DNA of 64,000 nucleotides, from assembly GCA_964398055.1 (NCBI GenBank), contig CAYNLK010000005.1, positions 62,001-126,000 of the forward strand. The letters are read 5' to 3'. Below, one piece after another: positions 50,066 through 59,100 of the stretch. Each line of letters opens with the position of its first letter. Within the stretch, counting starts at the first letter, position 1. The notes below the pieces were generated by a model. It did not search any database, was not told where the DNA came from, and worked only from the letters and a program-made list of their open reading frames with translations. The DNA comes from CAYNLK01 sp964398055. GTDB taxonomy: Bacteria > Chloroflexota > Anaerolineae > 4572-78 > J111. Both the position numbers and the translations under genes were made by a program.

Positions 50066-53000
50066 GTCTTTCCAAAACGAGGCTTTGAGGGGCGAGGTTG
50101 GGTATCGACTGACCCACGGCTTGATCAACTGATGCCGCTGCAGATAGAGATAGGGAATAATCACTGCCTCTTCAACCAGAATCCGGTCGGCTTGCCGGTA
50201 TAGCGCCATCCGCTCGGCCTGGTTGGTCAGCCGCCGGGCCTGCTCCACCAACCGGTCATACGTTTCGTTAGACCAGCGAGTTTCCTGCCGAAAAGTGCTG
50301 GCCCGCAAAAAATTGTCGGGATCGGGATAGTCAGCCTTCCAACCGATCCGAAATAGTTGAGCCGGCGCCTGGCGCAATTTGTCAAAGAATAATTTCTCCG
50401 GTACGGCCCGGCTGGTGAGCTTGACCCCCAGGTTTTCAGCCCACTGAGCTTGCAAGTACTCCATCACCCGATCCGTGCCCGGAATTGACAGCCATTCCAG
50501 CGCCGGAAATTGGCGCCCGCCCGGATAGCCGGCTTCCGCCAGCAGCAGCCGGGCCTGGTCGGGGTCGTAGGGCAGGCCGATGCCGGGTGAGTGGCCAGGC
50601 ATCCCTACCGGCACAAAGCCGCCGCTGGCCGGAAAAGCATAGCCGCCCAGCACCATGTGGGCCAGCGTTTCTTTGTCGATGGCCATAGCAAAAGCTCGCC
50701 GGACGCGCCGGTCGTTGAAGGGCGGCCGGCTCAGGTTGAAGCCGATGTAATGGGTATTCAACATCGGCCCGGCCAGGTAATCATCGGCGTGACGCTGCCG
50801 CACCCGCTCGATCTCCGGCCCGGTCAGAAACCACAACGCCGAGATATCGATCTCATCCGCATCATACTTGGTAATTTCAGCAGATCGCTCGGCCAGAAAA
50901 CGCAGTTCCACCCGGGCCACATTGCCCGTGGCCGCTCCCCGGTAATCAAAATTGCGGGCCAGGGTAATCACTTGGCCGGGCTGCCAGCTTTCTAGTTTGA
51001 ACGGCCCATTGGTCACCAGATGGGCCGGGTCAGTCCAGGCGTGACCATACATCTCCACCACGTGACGGGGTAAGGGATAGGTGGCGTTGTGAGTCAACAA
51101 CTGCAAAAAGTAACTGGTCGGCCCTTCCAATTCCACAACCAGCGTGACCGGGTCCAGCGCCTGGACTCCCACCTGGCCGGGGTCGGTCAATTCACCCCGG
51201 TGAAAGGCTCGAGCGTTTTTGATATCATACAGGGCAGTGGCTACAGGCGAACCAATGGCCGGCTGCAACGCTCGTTTCCAGCTATACTCAAAGTCGAACG
51301 CCGTCACCGGGACACCGTCACTCCAATACATGTCGTCGCGCAGGTGGAAAATATATTGGCGGCCGGCCGCCAGCACTTCCCAACGGTGAGCGATGTTGGG
51401 TATAACCTCCATTTCGGGACTTTGCTCTAACAGCCCGCTGAAAAGCTGGTCGATGATTCGAGCTGAGATGCCGTCGCTGGCCATAATGGGGTCCAAGGTA
51501 GCCGGTTCTCCTCCCACCAACCGGAGGGCGTGCAGCGCCGGGGACAGATCGGCCGGCCGGCTGGCCCCGGCCCGCTGCCACAGGGCAAAACCTTCGGCGT
51601 AAGCCTGGCGAGCCTGTTCAAAATCAAAGCCCAGATGATAGGTCAAGCCCAGTTTCATCAACGTCCGGGCGGCCCGGTCGTAAGCTCCCTGCTGCTTTAA
51701 AAAAGCCAGCGCCTGCTGGTAAAAATCAGCCGCTTCCTGGTGAGCGTACAGGCTACGGGCCTGATCGCCGGCTTGCAGCAAATAATCAATCGCCTTGTCC
51801 ACCTGGCCGGCCTGGGCGTAGTGCCGGGCCAACTGCACGGTCACAGCCTCCACTTGCGGCGCGTACAGCTCCTCCAGGGCCACGGCTACCTGGCGATGCA
51901 ATAAGCGCCGCTCGCCGGCGCTGAGATTATGGTAGAGATACTGCTGAAACAGGGTGTGTGAAAAGGCGAAGCGGGCCAGAAAATGGCCGTTGACCTGCAC
52001 CTCGCCCTCTTCGCGGACCAATTGGTGACGCCGGACCAGCGTTTGGGAAAGGGCGCGCAGCAGTTGGCGTTCGCTCACGGCCTGCACCTGAGCGACCACC
52101 TGGGCGGTAAACTGCTCCCCTTCCACGCTGGCAACGGTTAGCAGCTCCCGCAGTTCTTCGTCCAGCCGGCCCAAGCGCTCCTCGATGACCGCCTCGACCC
52201 GCGCCGGCAGGGCCGCCCAATTCAGCGCCGGTCCGGCCAACCAGTCGCCCTGCTCATTTTGAATGATGTCCCCCCGTTCGCGCATGGCTCGCAGCAACTC
52301 GACCGTAAAGAGCGGATGGCCCTGGGTCTGTTTAAAGAGGGCGGCCCGGAACTCTGGCCCCAGTTGGTTAGGCTGGGTATCCAGCAAAGCCTCCACAAAA
52401 TCACGGTCCGGCGTCTGGCTTAAATCGATCTGAACGTTGCCATAGGTGCGCTTTAACTCATTGACGACCGGCTCAAGAGGATGGCGCTCGCGCTGGCCCG
52501 GTTCGCCGGCCGGCCGGCCCAGGGCGACCTCGTCCGGCCGGTACGTCACCAGCAACAAAATTCGACTGGCCTGAAGTTGGCGACCAAAGTGAAACAACAG
52601 GTTAATCGAGGCCAGGTCGGCCCATTGGGCGTCATCAATGACCAGCAGCAGCGGCGCGGTTTGGGTTACGGCCTGCAACACTTTGCTGAACTGCTCAAAC
52701 AAATCGCTTTGGGCAACCTTGGTTACCTCATCGACCTCTGGCCGGTCGAGCCGGTTCAACCAATACCTCTGGTCCGGCGGCAACTTGGTGGCCTGAACTT
52801 GCAGCGGTGCAGTTGGCACAAAAGTGCCAATGAGGTCGGGACCAAACTCAACCAGGGCCTGGGCTACCTGCGGGAAGAGCGCCCACAGCCGGGCCGCATT
52901 GACCTGGGTCAGCAGACCCCGCCGCCAGCGAGTTTCAAGCTCGCCGGCCAGCAAATTCAGGATCTCCCGAAAAGGTAAATAGGGGTCGCCGCTGCCGGTA

Positions 53001-54109
53001 TGGGCGCTGCAATTACCGACCGCGACCACCAGTTCGGCGAAACCAGCCTGGGCCTGCCGGGCAAACTCGTGGACCAGGGCGGTTTTGCCGCAGCCGGCTT
53101 CGCCGGTCACCAGCACGACCTGGCCCTGCCCGGACACGACTGACTCCAGAAAACGGGTCAACCGGGCCAGTTCGGTCGCACGTCCCACAAAAGGAATATC
53201 GTGATCAGCCGGTGGGACTGCCGACGATATAAGAAAAGGAGGCAGAGAGGCAGGGGCGCCGGGAAGCAAGGGAGCAGGGGGGATAAGGTTGGTTACACCC
53301 CTCTGCCCCCCAGCCCCCCTGCTCCTCTGCTCCTCCACCCCTCTGCTCCCCCCGCCAGTGCGAATCCGTTCATACAGCGCCGCCGTCTCGGCCGAGGGCG
53401 CGACTCCCAACTCCTCGGCCAGAATCCGTTCACACTCCTGGTATTGGCGCAGCGCGGCCGCCCGTTGGCCGGTGGAGGCGTAGAGTTGCATCAGCCAACG
53501 GTGGGCCGGCTCGTGCAGGGGATCGAGCTGCTGCCAGCGGCGGGCATAAGCAAGGGCAGCATGGTAGTCGGCCCGCGCTGCCAGGCCGGTCACCAGGCGC
53601 TCCAGGGCGCCGGCCAGGTCGCGGCGCAGTTTCTCAGCCTCAAAAAAGTGCCACTCATCAAACTCGGGGCTATCCGGCAAGGTGAAGCCGGCCAGCAAAT
53701 CAGCCCGGTATAGCGCCGCCGCCTCGGTGAGGGCGGTCAAACAGTCGGCGCAAAGTTCATTGGCCGGGTGGTCGTGAGCCTGGCCCGCCGCCCGCAGAGT
53801 TTGAAATTGTTCAACATCAAGCCACAGGTCGGGGCCGCGTTTAAGCTCGACCGTCTCCCGGTCGGCGGCCAGCCAATCGCCGGCCAGGGCAATATTGAGG
53901 ACCGAGAGAGTCCGGCGCAGCGCCGCCCGGGCCCGGGACTGGTCAAGTTCCGGCCAGAACAAGGTCGCCAGGGCATCCCGATGGTGGGGTCGAGCGGTTA
54001 CAGCCAGATAAGCCAGCAAGGCGACGGCTTTGCGGCGATCTAACTCAACCGCCCCGCCCTCCAGCTCAAGCTGGGGTGTCCCCAGCAAGAATAAACGCAA
54101 GCGAGACAT
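50045..54109 (-). CDS. BTAD transcriptional regulator-ATPase fused to family 5 solute-binding domain
   Basis: 1354 residues from ATG 54109. Order: SARP-type winged helix (MSRLRLFLLGTPQLELEGGA, RALRRTL-like ARAALRRTLSVLN), BTAD TPR domain to about 250, a low-complexity Gly/Arg then Pro/Leu linker (about 252-291), AAA/STAND ATPase with Walker A GEAGCGKT (about 334-341) and Walker B LLLVIDDAQWAD (about 486), TPR-like helices (690-850), and from about 860 a full oligopeptide-binding SBP_bac_5 domain (LVGGEPATLDPIMASDG, DDMYWSDGVPVTAFDFEYSW, GFNLSRPPFNDRRVRRAFAM). There is no signal peptide or membrane helix, so the binding domain must be in the cytosol, most likely as ligand sensor of the regulator. 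Targets unknown. Confidence 0.9.
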   Translation of the reverse strand: MSRLRLFLLGTPQLELEGGAVELDRRKAVALLAYLAVTARPHHRDALATLFWPELDQSRARAALRRTLSVLNIALAGDWLAADRETVELKRGPDLWLDVEQFQTLRAAGQAHDHPANELCADCLTALTEAAALYRADLLAGFTLPDSPEFDEWHFFEAEKLRRDLAGALERLVTGLAARADYHAALAYARRWQQLDPLHEPAHRWLMQLYASTGQRAAALRQYQECERILAEELGVAPSAETAALYERIRTGGGSRGVEEQRSRGAGGQRGVTNLIPPAPLLPGAPASLPPFLISSAVPPADHDIPFVGRATELARLTRFLESVVSGQGQVVLVTGEAGCGKTALVHEFARQAQAGFAELVVAVGNCSAHTGSGDPYLPFREILNLLAGELETRWRRGLLTQVNAARLWALFPQVAQALVEFGPDLIGTFVPTAPLQVQATKLPPDQRYWLNRLDRPEVDEVTKVAQSDLFEQFSKVLQAVTQTAPLLLVIDDAQWADLASINLLFHFGRQLQASRILLLVTYRPDEVALGRPAGEPGQRERHPLEPVVNELKRTYGNVQIDLSQTPDRDFVEALLDTQPNQLGPEFRAALFKQTQGHPLFTVELLRAMRERGDIIQNEQGDWLAGPALNWAALPARVEAVIEERLGRLDEELRELLTVASVEGEQFTAQVVAQVQAVSERQLLRALSQTLVRRHQLVREEGEVQVNGHFLARFAFSHTLFQQYLYHNLSAGERRLLHRQVAVALEELYAPQVEAVTVQLARHYAQAGQVDKAIDYLLQAGDQARSLYAHQEAADFYQQALAFLKQQGAYDRAARTLMKLGLTYHLGFDFEQARQAYAEGFALWQRAGASRPADLSPALHALRLVGGEPATLDPIMASDGISARIIDQLFSGLLEQSPEMEVIPNIAHRWEVLAAGRQYIFHLRDDMYWSDGVPVTAFDFEYSWKRALQPAIGSPVATALYDIKNARAFHRGELTDPGQVGVQALDPVTLVVELEGPTSYFLQLLTHNATYPLPRHVVEMYGHAWTDPAHLVTNGPFKLESWQPGQVITLARNFDYRGAATGNVARVELRFLAERSAEITKYDADEIDISALWFLTGPEIERVRQRHADDYLAGPMLNTHYIGFNLSRPPFNDRRVRRAFAMAIDKETLAHMVLGGYAFPASGGFVPVGMPGHSPGIGLPYDPDQARLLLAEAGYPGGRQFPALEWLSIPGTDRVMEYLQAQWAENLGVKLTSRAVPEKLFFDKLRQAPAQLFRIGWKADYPDPDNFLRASTFRQETRWSNETYDRLVEQARRLTNQAERMALYRQADRILVEEAVIIPYLYLQRHQLIKPWVSRYPTSPLKASFWKDVVIEPH
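53237..53354. repeat. two octamer-repeat arms in inverted orientation inside the BTAD gene
   Basis: The left arm (53237-53282) repeats G-rich 8-bp units (gagaggca, ggggcgcc, gggaagca, agggagca); the right arm (53299-53354) repeats C-rich 8-bp units (ccctctgc, cccccagc, ccccctgc, tcctctgc, tcctccac, ccctctgc). The arms are roughly complementary and 16 bp apart, so DNA or mRNA can form a long imperfect hairpin. They are translated as the linker between BTAD and ATPase domains. Confidence 0.75.
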
Positions 54110-54283
54110 CAGCAATCACCCTTTCATAACCCATGATTTTACCGGAAATGGCGGCATTTAGCAATCAATTTTGGCCGAGACGCTGGCGGGGACGCTTTTG
54201 GGGTCGTTTGTGGGACGGCAAACGGTTATACTGAAGCTAACAAAATTCAAACAGATGACGTGACCGAATTGAAGGAGGTAACT

Positions 54284-54502
54284 ATGATTGGTTGGGGAGA
54301 TGTCGCCGTGACAATGGAACAGCACCGGGACCGGCTGCGCCGGGCGGAGAAGAGCCGCCTGATCGAGCAGGTCAGCCAAAATCAGGCCCACCCCGGCTGG
54401 TGGCAGAATGTTCGAAACAGGTTTTCGACCTCGACCGAGCCGGCTGTGAGCGGAGATCAGACCAGGCTCAACCACGGTCAACTGGCCGACAAATCGGCCT
54501 GA
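54284..54502 (+). CDS. small hypothetical protein
   Basis: 72 residues from ATG 54284, preceded by the ideal site GAAGGAGG. MIGWGDVAVTMEQHRDRLRR, AEKSRLIEQVSQNQAHPGWW, QNVRNRFSTS forms an amphipathic helix followed by a WW-containing turn. The opening resembles short proteins with an M..E.HRDRLRRAEKxRL pattern seen in Chloroflexota, of unknown role. TATACT at 54227-54232 may be its -10 element. A terminator follows at 54543. Confidence 0.7.
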   Translation: MIGWGDVAVTMEQHRDRLRRAEKSRLIEQVSQNQAHPGWWQNVRNRFSTSTEPAVSGDQTRLNHGQLADKSA

Positions 54503-54542
54503 GCAAAGTTTTGTCCCGATTTTAAGAACTGCAAACAACCAG

Positions 54543-54566
54543 AGCCTCGCTGTAGCGGGGCTTTTT
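54543..54566 (+). terminator. Rho-independent terminator
   Basis: AGCCTCGCT and AGCGGGGCT pair over nine positions with a short loop and run into CTTTTTGG, 40 bp after the small hypothetical gene. Confidence 0.85.
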
Positions 54567-54586
54567 GGTTGGCTTAAACAGGCGCC

Positions 54587-54626
54587 TAAGTGACCGGCAC
54601 TTTTCAGTGCCGGTCACTTATTTTTT
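54587..54626 (+). repeat. GTGACCGGCACT hairpin followed by T-run
   Basis: TAAGTGACCGGCACT and AGTGCCGGTCACTTA form a perfect 15-bp stem with a TTTC loop, then six T. It could be a second terminator, but the GTGACCGGC core is shared with the inverted repeat at 40464-40553, marking a dispersed palindromic family. Confidence 0.7.
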
Positions 54627-54731
54627 ACTGGTTATTTACTCCTGTTGCCAGCACCAAACAGGCGTGTTACAATAAAATCGCAGCTTCAATAGAATGACTT
54701 TGCGTTTTTCAACTTCAACCAGGAGAGCGAG

Positions 54732-54938
54732 ATGAAATCCTGTTTGTTCCGGCTGGTTACATTACCGTTTCGACTTATCGCTTTCTTACTGAGTCTGGCC
54801 GGTCGATTGGCCTTGCTGCTGGTGGGTCTGGCTTTGATCGCCGTGGGGGTCATCGTCACTTTTACGGTGATTGGGGCATGCGTGGGCATTCCCCTTATGG
54901 TGCTGGGAGTCTTCCTGGTGATCCGCGGCCTGTTCTGA
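54732..54938 (+). CDS. small two-helix membrane protein
   Basis: 68 residues, CAGGAGAG upstream of the ATG. Two hydrophobic stretches (LVTLPFRLIAFLLSLAGRLA and LALIAVGVIVTFTVIGACVG plus IPLMVLGVFLVIRG). The sequence GIPLMVLGVFLVIRGLF resembles short membrane proteins annotated as hypothetical in related bacteria. An SDR gene follows 41 bp later on the same strand. Confidence 0.7.
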   Translation: MKSCLFRLVTLPFRLIAFLLSLAGRLALLLVGLALIAVGVIVTFTVIGACVGIPLMVLGVFLVIRGLF

Positions 54939-54979
54939 GTTGGTCCGGATAGCGCCAATTGGCGTGAGCGAGGTAACAG

Positions 54980-55717
54980 ATGGATTTGATCGGGAAGGCG
55001 GCGCTGGTGACCGGCGGGGCTAAACGGGTTGGCCGGGCCGTGGCACTGGCGTTGGCCCAACAGGGTTGTCACGTGGTCATCCACTACGGTCATTCGGCGG
55101 CGGAGGCCAGCCAAACGGCCGCCCAAATTACGGCGCAAGGTGGGCAGGCCTGGGCGATTGCCGCCGACCTGGGGGATGAAGCCGCGGTGATTAAACTGGT
55201 GCCGCTGGCCCTGGAGCAGGCCGGCCGGCTCGACATTCTGGTCAACAACGCCGCCATCTTCCTGGCGGAGGATTTTCTTAGCGCCAACTCGACCAGTTGG
55301 GACCGGGCAATGATGGTCAATCTCAAAGCGCCTTTTCTGCTGAGCCAGGCGTTCGCCCTGACCCTACCTGCGGGTCGGCCCGGCAAAATCATCAATCTGC
55401 TGGACACGTTGGCGCTGCGGCCCCAAAACCACCATTTCTCATACACCATCAGCAAATTTGGGCTGGCCGGCTTAACCCAGGCCATGGCCGTGGCGCTGGC
55501 CGAGCGGAATATTCAGGTCAACGGCCTGGCTTTGGGACCAATCCTGCCGGCGGTCGATGATGATCCGGCCCTGTTTGACCGCTTGGCCCGGCGCATTCCC
55601 GCCCGCCGCCACGGCTCGTTGGCCGATGTGGTCGAGGCGGTGCTGTTCTTGCTGCAAGGGGGCGATTACATCACCGGCGAAATTCTGCGCCTGGATGGCG
55701 GCCGGCATCTGGCCTGA
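54980..55717 (+). CDS. short-chain dehydrogenase, pteridine reductase-like (FolM-type)
   Basis: 245 residues. The Rossmann dinucleotide loop TGGAKRVGRAVALALA has Lys-Arg after GG, the NADPH-preferring signature of FolM/PTR1 pteridine reductases, and HYGHSAAEA follows the second strand. NNAAIF, the catalytic Y-x3-K (FSYTISKFGLAG) and GLALGPILPAVDDDPALFDR, GEILRLDGGRHLA are all present. It probably reduces dihydropterins or a related carbonyl compound. The active-site Ser position reads LLDTLAL, so the usual Ser is replaced (Asp in FolM-like enzymes), in keeping with the assignment. Confidence 0.8.
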   Translation: MDLIGKAALVTGGAKRVGRAVALALAQQGCHVVIHYGHSAAEASQTAAQITAQGGQAWAIAADLGDEAAVIKLVPLALEQAGRLDILVNNAAIFLAEDFLSANSTSWDRAMMVNLKAPFLLSQAFALTLPAGRPGKIINLLDTLALRPQNHHFSYTISKFGLAGLTQAMAVALAERNIQVNGLALGPILPAVDDDPALFDRLARRIPARRHGSLADVVEAVLFLLQGGDYITGEILRLDGGRHLA

Positions 55718-55745
55718 GCCAAATTGGCCCCGGAGAGAAGATTAA

Positions 55746-56165
55746 ATGATCCCGGATGACACAGAACTTGTGCCGGAGGAATCAACCGGCTATCGCCCCG
55801 GCCCCTTAGCGGTGCTGATCACTTTATTGGTGGTGTTGGCGATGCTGATCACCCTGCTCTGGCCGCTCTTCTATACCGGCTCGGGCCGCCGCCCCACGCC
55901 AACGCCGATACCCACCTTTTTGCTGGAGGCGCACGCCCTCCAGGTAATACCTCCGCTCAAAGTGAGCGTAAAATCAAAAGAGCCTCTCATCGTAATGAAA
56001 GGCTCAATCGGATGCAAGGGGTCTCTTTTGTTAAATTTTGTGGGCGGCGGGTTCTCTCTGGAACCCTCAGCACAACCCAATTCCATCTTTTATGTTGTTG
56101 GCCCCGCTCCGTCTATGAATATTATACCACAATTCGCGCTGGAAATAAAGGTCGCCTGTGCCTGA
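55746..56165 (+). CDS. hypothetical membrane protein, C-terminal half overlaps candidate antisense RNA
   Basis: 139 codons. The first 60 (MIPDDTELVPEESTGYRPGP, a membrane helix LAVLITLLVVLAMLITLLWP, then RRPTPTPIPTFLLEA) look like a real small anchored protein. The rest (VSVKSKEPLIVMKGSIGCKG, GGGFSLEPSAQPNSIFYVVG) looks unlike protein and coincides with a minus-strand terminator hairpin and a structured region, so the true gene may once have ended near 55935 or have been extended by insertion. It overlaps the GTG start of the cyclase gene by 8 bp. Confidence 0.5.
   Translation: MIPDDTELVPEESTGYRPGPLAVLITLLVVLAMLITLLWPLFYTGSGRRPTPTPIPTFLLEAHALQVIPPLKVSVKSKEPLIVMKGSIGCKGSLLLNFVGGGFSLEPSAQPNSIFYVVGPAPSMNIIPQFALEIKVACA
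55970..56005 (-). terminator. minus-strand terminator of candidate ncRNA
   Basis: On the minus strand GAGCCTTTCAT and ATGAGAGGCTC form an 11-bp stem (one wobble) with a 4-nt loop, followed by TTTTGATTTT. No minus-strand protein gene lies upstream, which points to a non-coding transcript. Confidence 0.75.
55972..56114 (-). ncRNA. candidate structured ncRNA of about 140 nt
   Basis: A perfect TATAAT -10 (56126-56121, minus; poor -35 TTTATT at 17-bp spacing) and the terminator at 55970-56005 delimit it. Inside, GGGTTC-CAGAGA-GAACCC forms an apical hairpin nested within TTGTG/CACAA and GGGG/CCCC pairings, giving a rod with internal loops. I cannot assign it to a known family; a 6S-like RNA is one option. 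It is antisense to the 3' part of the frame at 55746-56165 and its promoter abuts the start of the cyclase gene. Confidence 0.45.
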
Positions 56166-59100
56166 TCTAATCGAAACGCTCGCCAGCTACACCCCCGCCT
56201 TAATAACCCGGCGTTTGGCTGTTGACCCGACGCCTATTACGGCCCCCGCGTCGGAACGTTTTCCGGCGGCGGTGCTGTTTGCCGATATTTCCGGCTTTAC
56301 CGCCCTGACGGAACGGCTGGCCCAGCGCGGCCCGGCCGGCGCGGAGGAGTTGACCCAGCTCCTGAACACCTATTTTGACCAACTGATTCAGCTCATCACC
56401 GGCTACGGCGGCGATATCGTCAAGTTTGCCGGCGACGCCTTGATTGCCCTTTGGCCGGCGACGAGACAAACTGAACTGCCGGCTAAGGCGCAGTTAGCCC
56501 TGGCCGTCCACCGGGCCGCCCGCTGTAGCCTGCTAACCCAGCAACGGCTCAACGGTTACGAAGTTGCGCCCGGCATTCAACTCTCTCTCAAATTGGCCCT
56601 GGGCGCCGGCGAGATTTTAACCATGCACCTGGGCGGCGAGTACGGCCGGTGGGAGTTTCTGGTGACCGGCGATCCGCTCATTCAGGTTGGCCGGGCCGGG
56701 CAACGGATCGGCCCGGGGGAAGTCATTCTCTCTTCGGAAGCCTGGGCGCTGGTCGAAAAGGTTGCCGTCGGCGCGCCGCTCCTGGCGCCCCGGTCGACCC
56801 ACGCCACCGCCGCAAACCCTACTTCTGAAGAACGAGCTGATATTTTGCTGAAAGACATTCCCGAGACGCTGCCGGTTGCCCCCGCCGATGGCCCGCCACT
56901 CGATAAACCCAGGCTACCCCCGCAGGCCGAAGCCGGCCTGAAGGCTTACATTCCCGGGGCCATTCTGGCTCGCCTGGCAGCCCGCCAAACCGGCTGGCTG
57001 GCCGAACTGCGCCGGGTAACCATTCTCTTTGTCAACCTGCCTGATCTAACCTACACCATGCCTCTGGAACAGGCCCAAACGGTGATGCGCACCTTGCAGC
57101 AGGCCCTTTACCGCTACGAAGGCAGCATCAACAAACTCAGCGTCGACGAGAAGGGGGTGATGCTGATTGCGGCCCTGGGCCTGCCCCCCCTGGCCCACGA
57201 AGACGACGCTACCCGAGGCGTGCTGGCGGCCCAGGCCATGCAGACCAAATTACTGGAGCTGGGACTGCGCAGCGCCATTGGCGTCACCACGGGGCGGGCT
57301 TTCTGCGGCACTGTTGGCAATGCGCAGCGCCGCGAATACACCATGATCGGCGATGTGGTCAACCTGGCGGCCCGGCTGATGCAGGCCGCCCCCGCCGACA
57401 TCCTGTGCGATGCAGCCACCTTTCAGGCGGCCCGGAACACGATGGAGTTTGAACCGCTCCCGGCGATCACAGTCAAAGGTAAGAGTGAGCCGGTCGCGGT
57501 CTATCGACCGCTGGGGCAAAAAGAGTCGGCCCACCGCCACCAAACGATCATGGTCGATCGCCAGGCGGAGCGAACCACGCTGGTAGATCGTCTGCAAACC
57601 TTGCTCCGAGGTCGCGGCAGCGTGGTCATCATCGAGGGCGAAACCGGCATCGGCAAATCCAGTCTGGTGGCCGATTTGCTGGCCCAGGCCGACGTTTTGG
57701 ACGTTACCAGCCTGATCGGCGGCGGCGACGCCATCGACAAATCAACCCCCTACCACGCCTGGCGACCCGTCTTTAAACAGTTGTTCAAGCTGGATTCTTT
57801 GCCCGACGACCCAGCCCGGCAGCGGGCCTACGTTCTGGCTCAACTGGCCCCGGCCTGGCGCACGCTGGCCCCGCTCCTCCAGCCGGTTCTACCGCTGGAT
57901 TGGCCCGACAACGACATCACCAAACAAATGACCGGCAAGATCAGGGCTGATAACACTCACCAATTGTTGGTCAACTTGCTGCAACAAGCGGTGCAAGGCG
58001 ATGGTTCGGCTGCCCGCCCCTATCTCCTGGTGCTGGAAGATACCCACTGGCTTGACTCGGCCTCGTGGACTTTAACCCTGCTGGTAGCCCAACAGGTTGC
58101 ACCCTTGTTGCTGGTCGTTGTCACCAGGCCGCTGGCCGAACCCCGCCCGGCTGAATACAAAGAATTGCAGCAAAGCCCAACATGCACCTTACTTTCCTTG
58201 AACAATCTGTCCCTGCCCGATACAACCGCTCTGGTCAGCCACCGGCTGCAGGTCGACACGCTGCCGGAGTCGCTGGCCGAACTGATTTACGCCAAAGCCG
58301 GGGGGAATCCCTTCTTTTGCGAAGAGTTGGCCCTGGCCCTGCGAGATACCGGTTTTATCACTGTCGCCGATGGTCAATGCCGGCTCACGGTTAAATCCAG
58401 CAGCCTGCAAGATTTGCACCTGCCCGATACCGTGGAAGGAGTCATCACCAGCCGGATCGACCGCCTGACCCCGGCCCAACAGTTGACCCTGAAGGTAGCC
58501 AGCGTGATCGGACGAGCCTTTGAGTACGCCCTGCTGCACGATGTTCACCCCATCGAGGCCGACCGTACCTTTTTGGCCGATTATCTCGATACGCTCGACC
58601 GGCTGGATATTACCGAGCTAGAGTCGCCCGAACCGGACCTGGCTTACATTTTCAAGCAACTGACCACCCAGGAAGTGGCCTACAATATGCTGCTGTTCGC
58701 TCAGCGGCGGGCGCTCCATCAGGCCGTGGCTGAATGGTACGAACGCACGTACGCTGACGATCTATCACCTTTTTACTCCATACTGGCTTATCACTGGCAG
58801 GCAGCCAACGCCATTCCCAAAGCTATTGACTACCTAGAAAAAGCCGGCCAGCAGGCTTTGCACAACTACGCCAATGCCGAAGCGGTGGAGTTTTTCAGCC
58901 GGGCGCTGGCCCTGACCGAACCAGGCCCGGCCGAGGTAGACGGGGAGCAGGCTGCGGTTGAGGCGGCCTCGCTGCGTTTGCGACGGGCCGGTTGGGAAAC
59001 AAACCTGGGCCAGGCTTACGTTAACTGGGCCAAGCTCAGCGAAGGCCGCGCCCACCTGGAACGGGGCCTGGCGCTGCTGGGTTACCCCTTGCCTCAAAGC

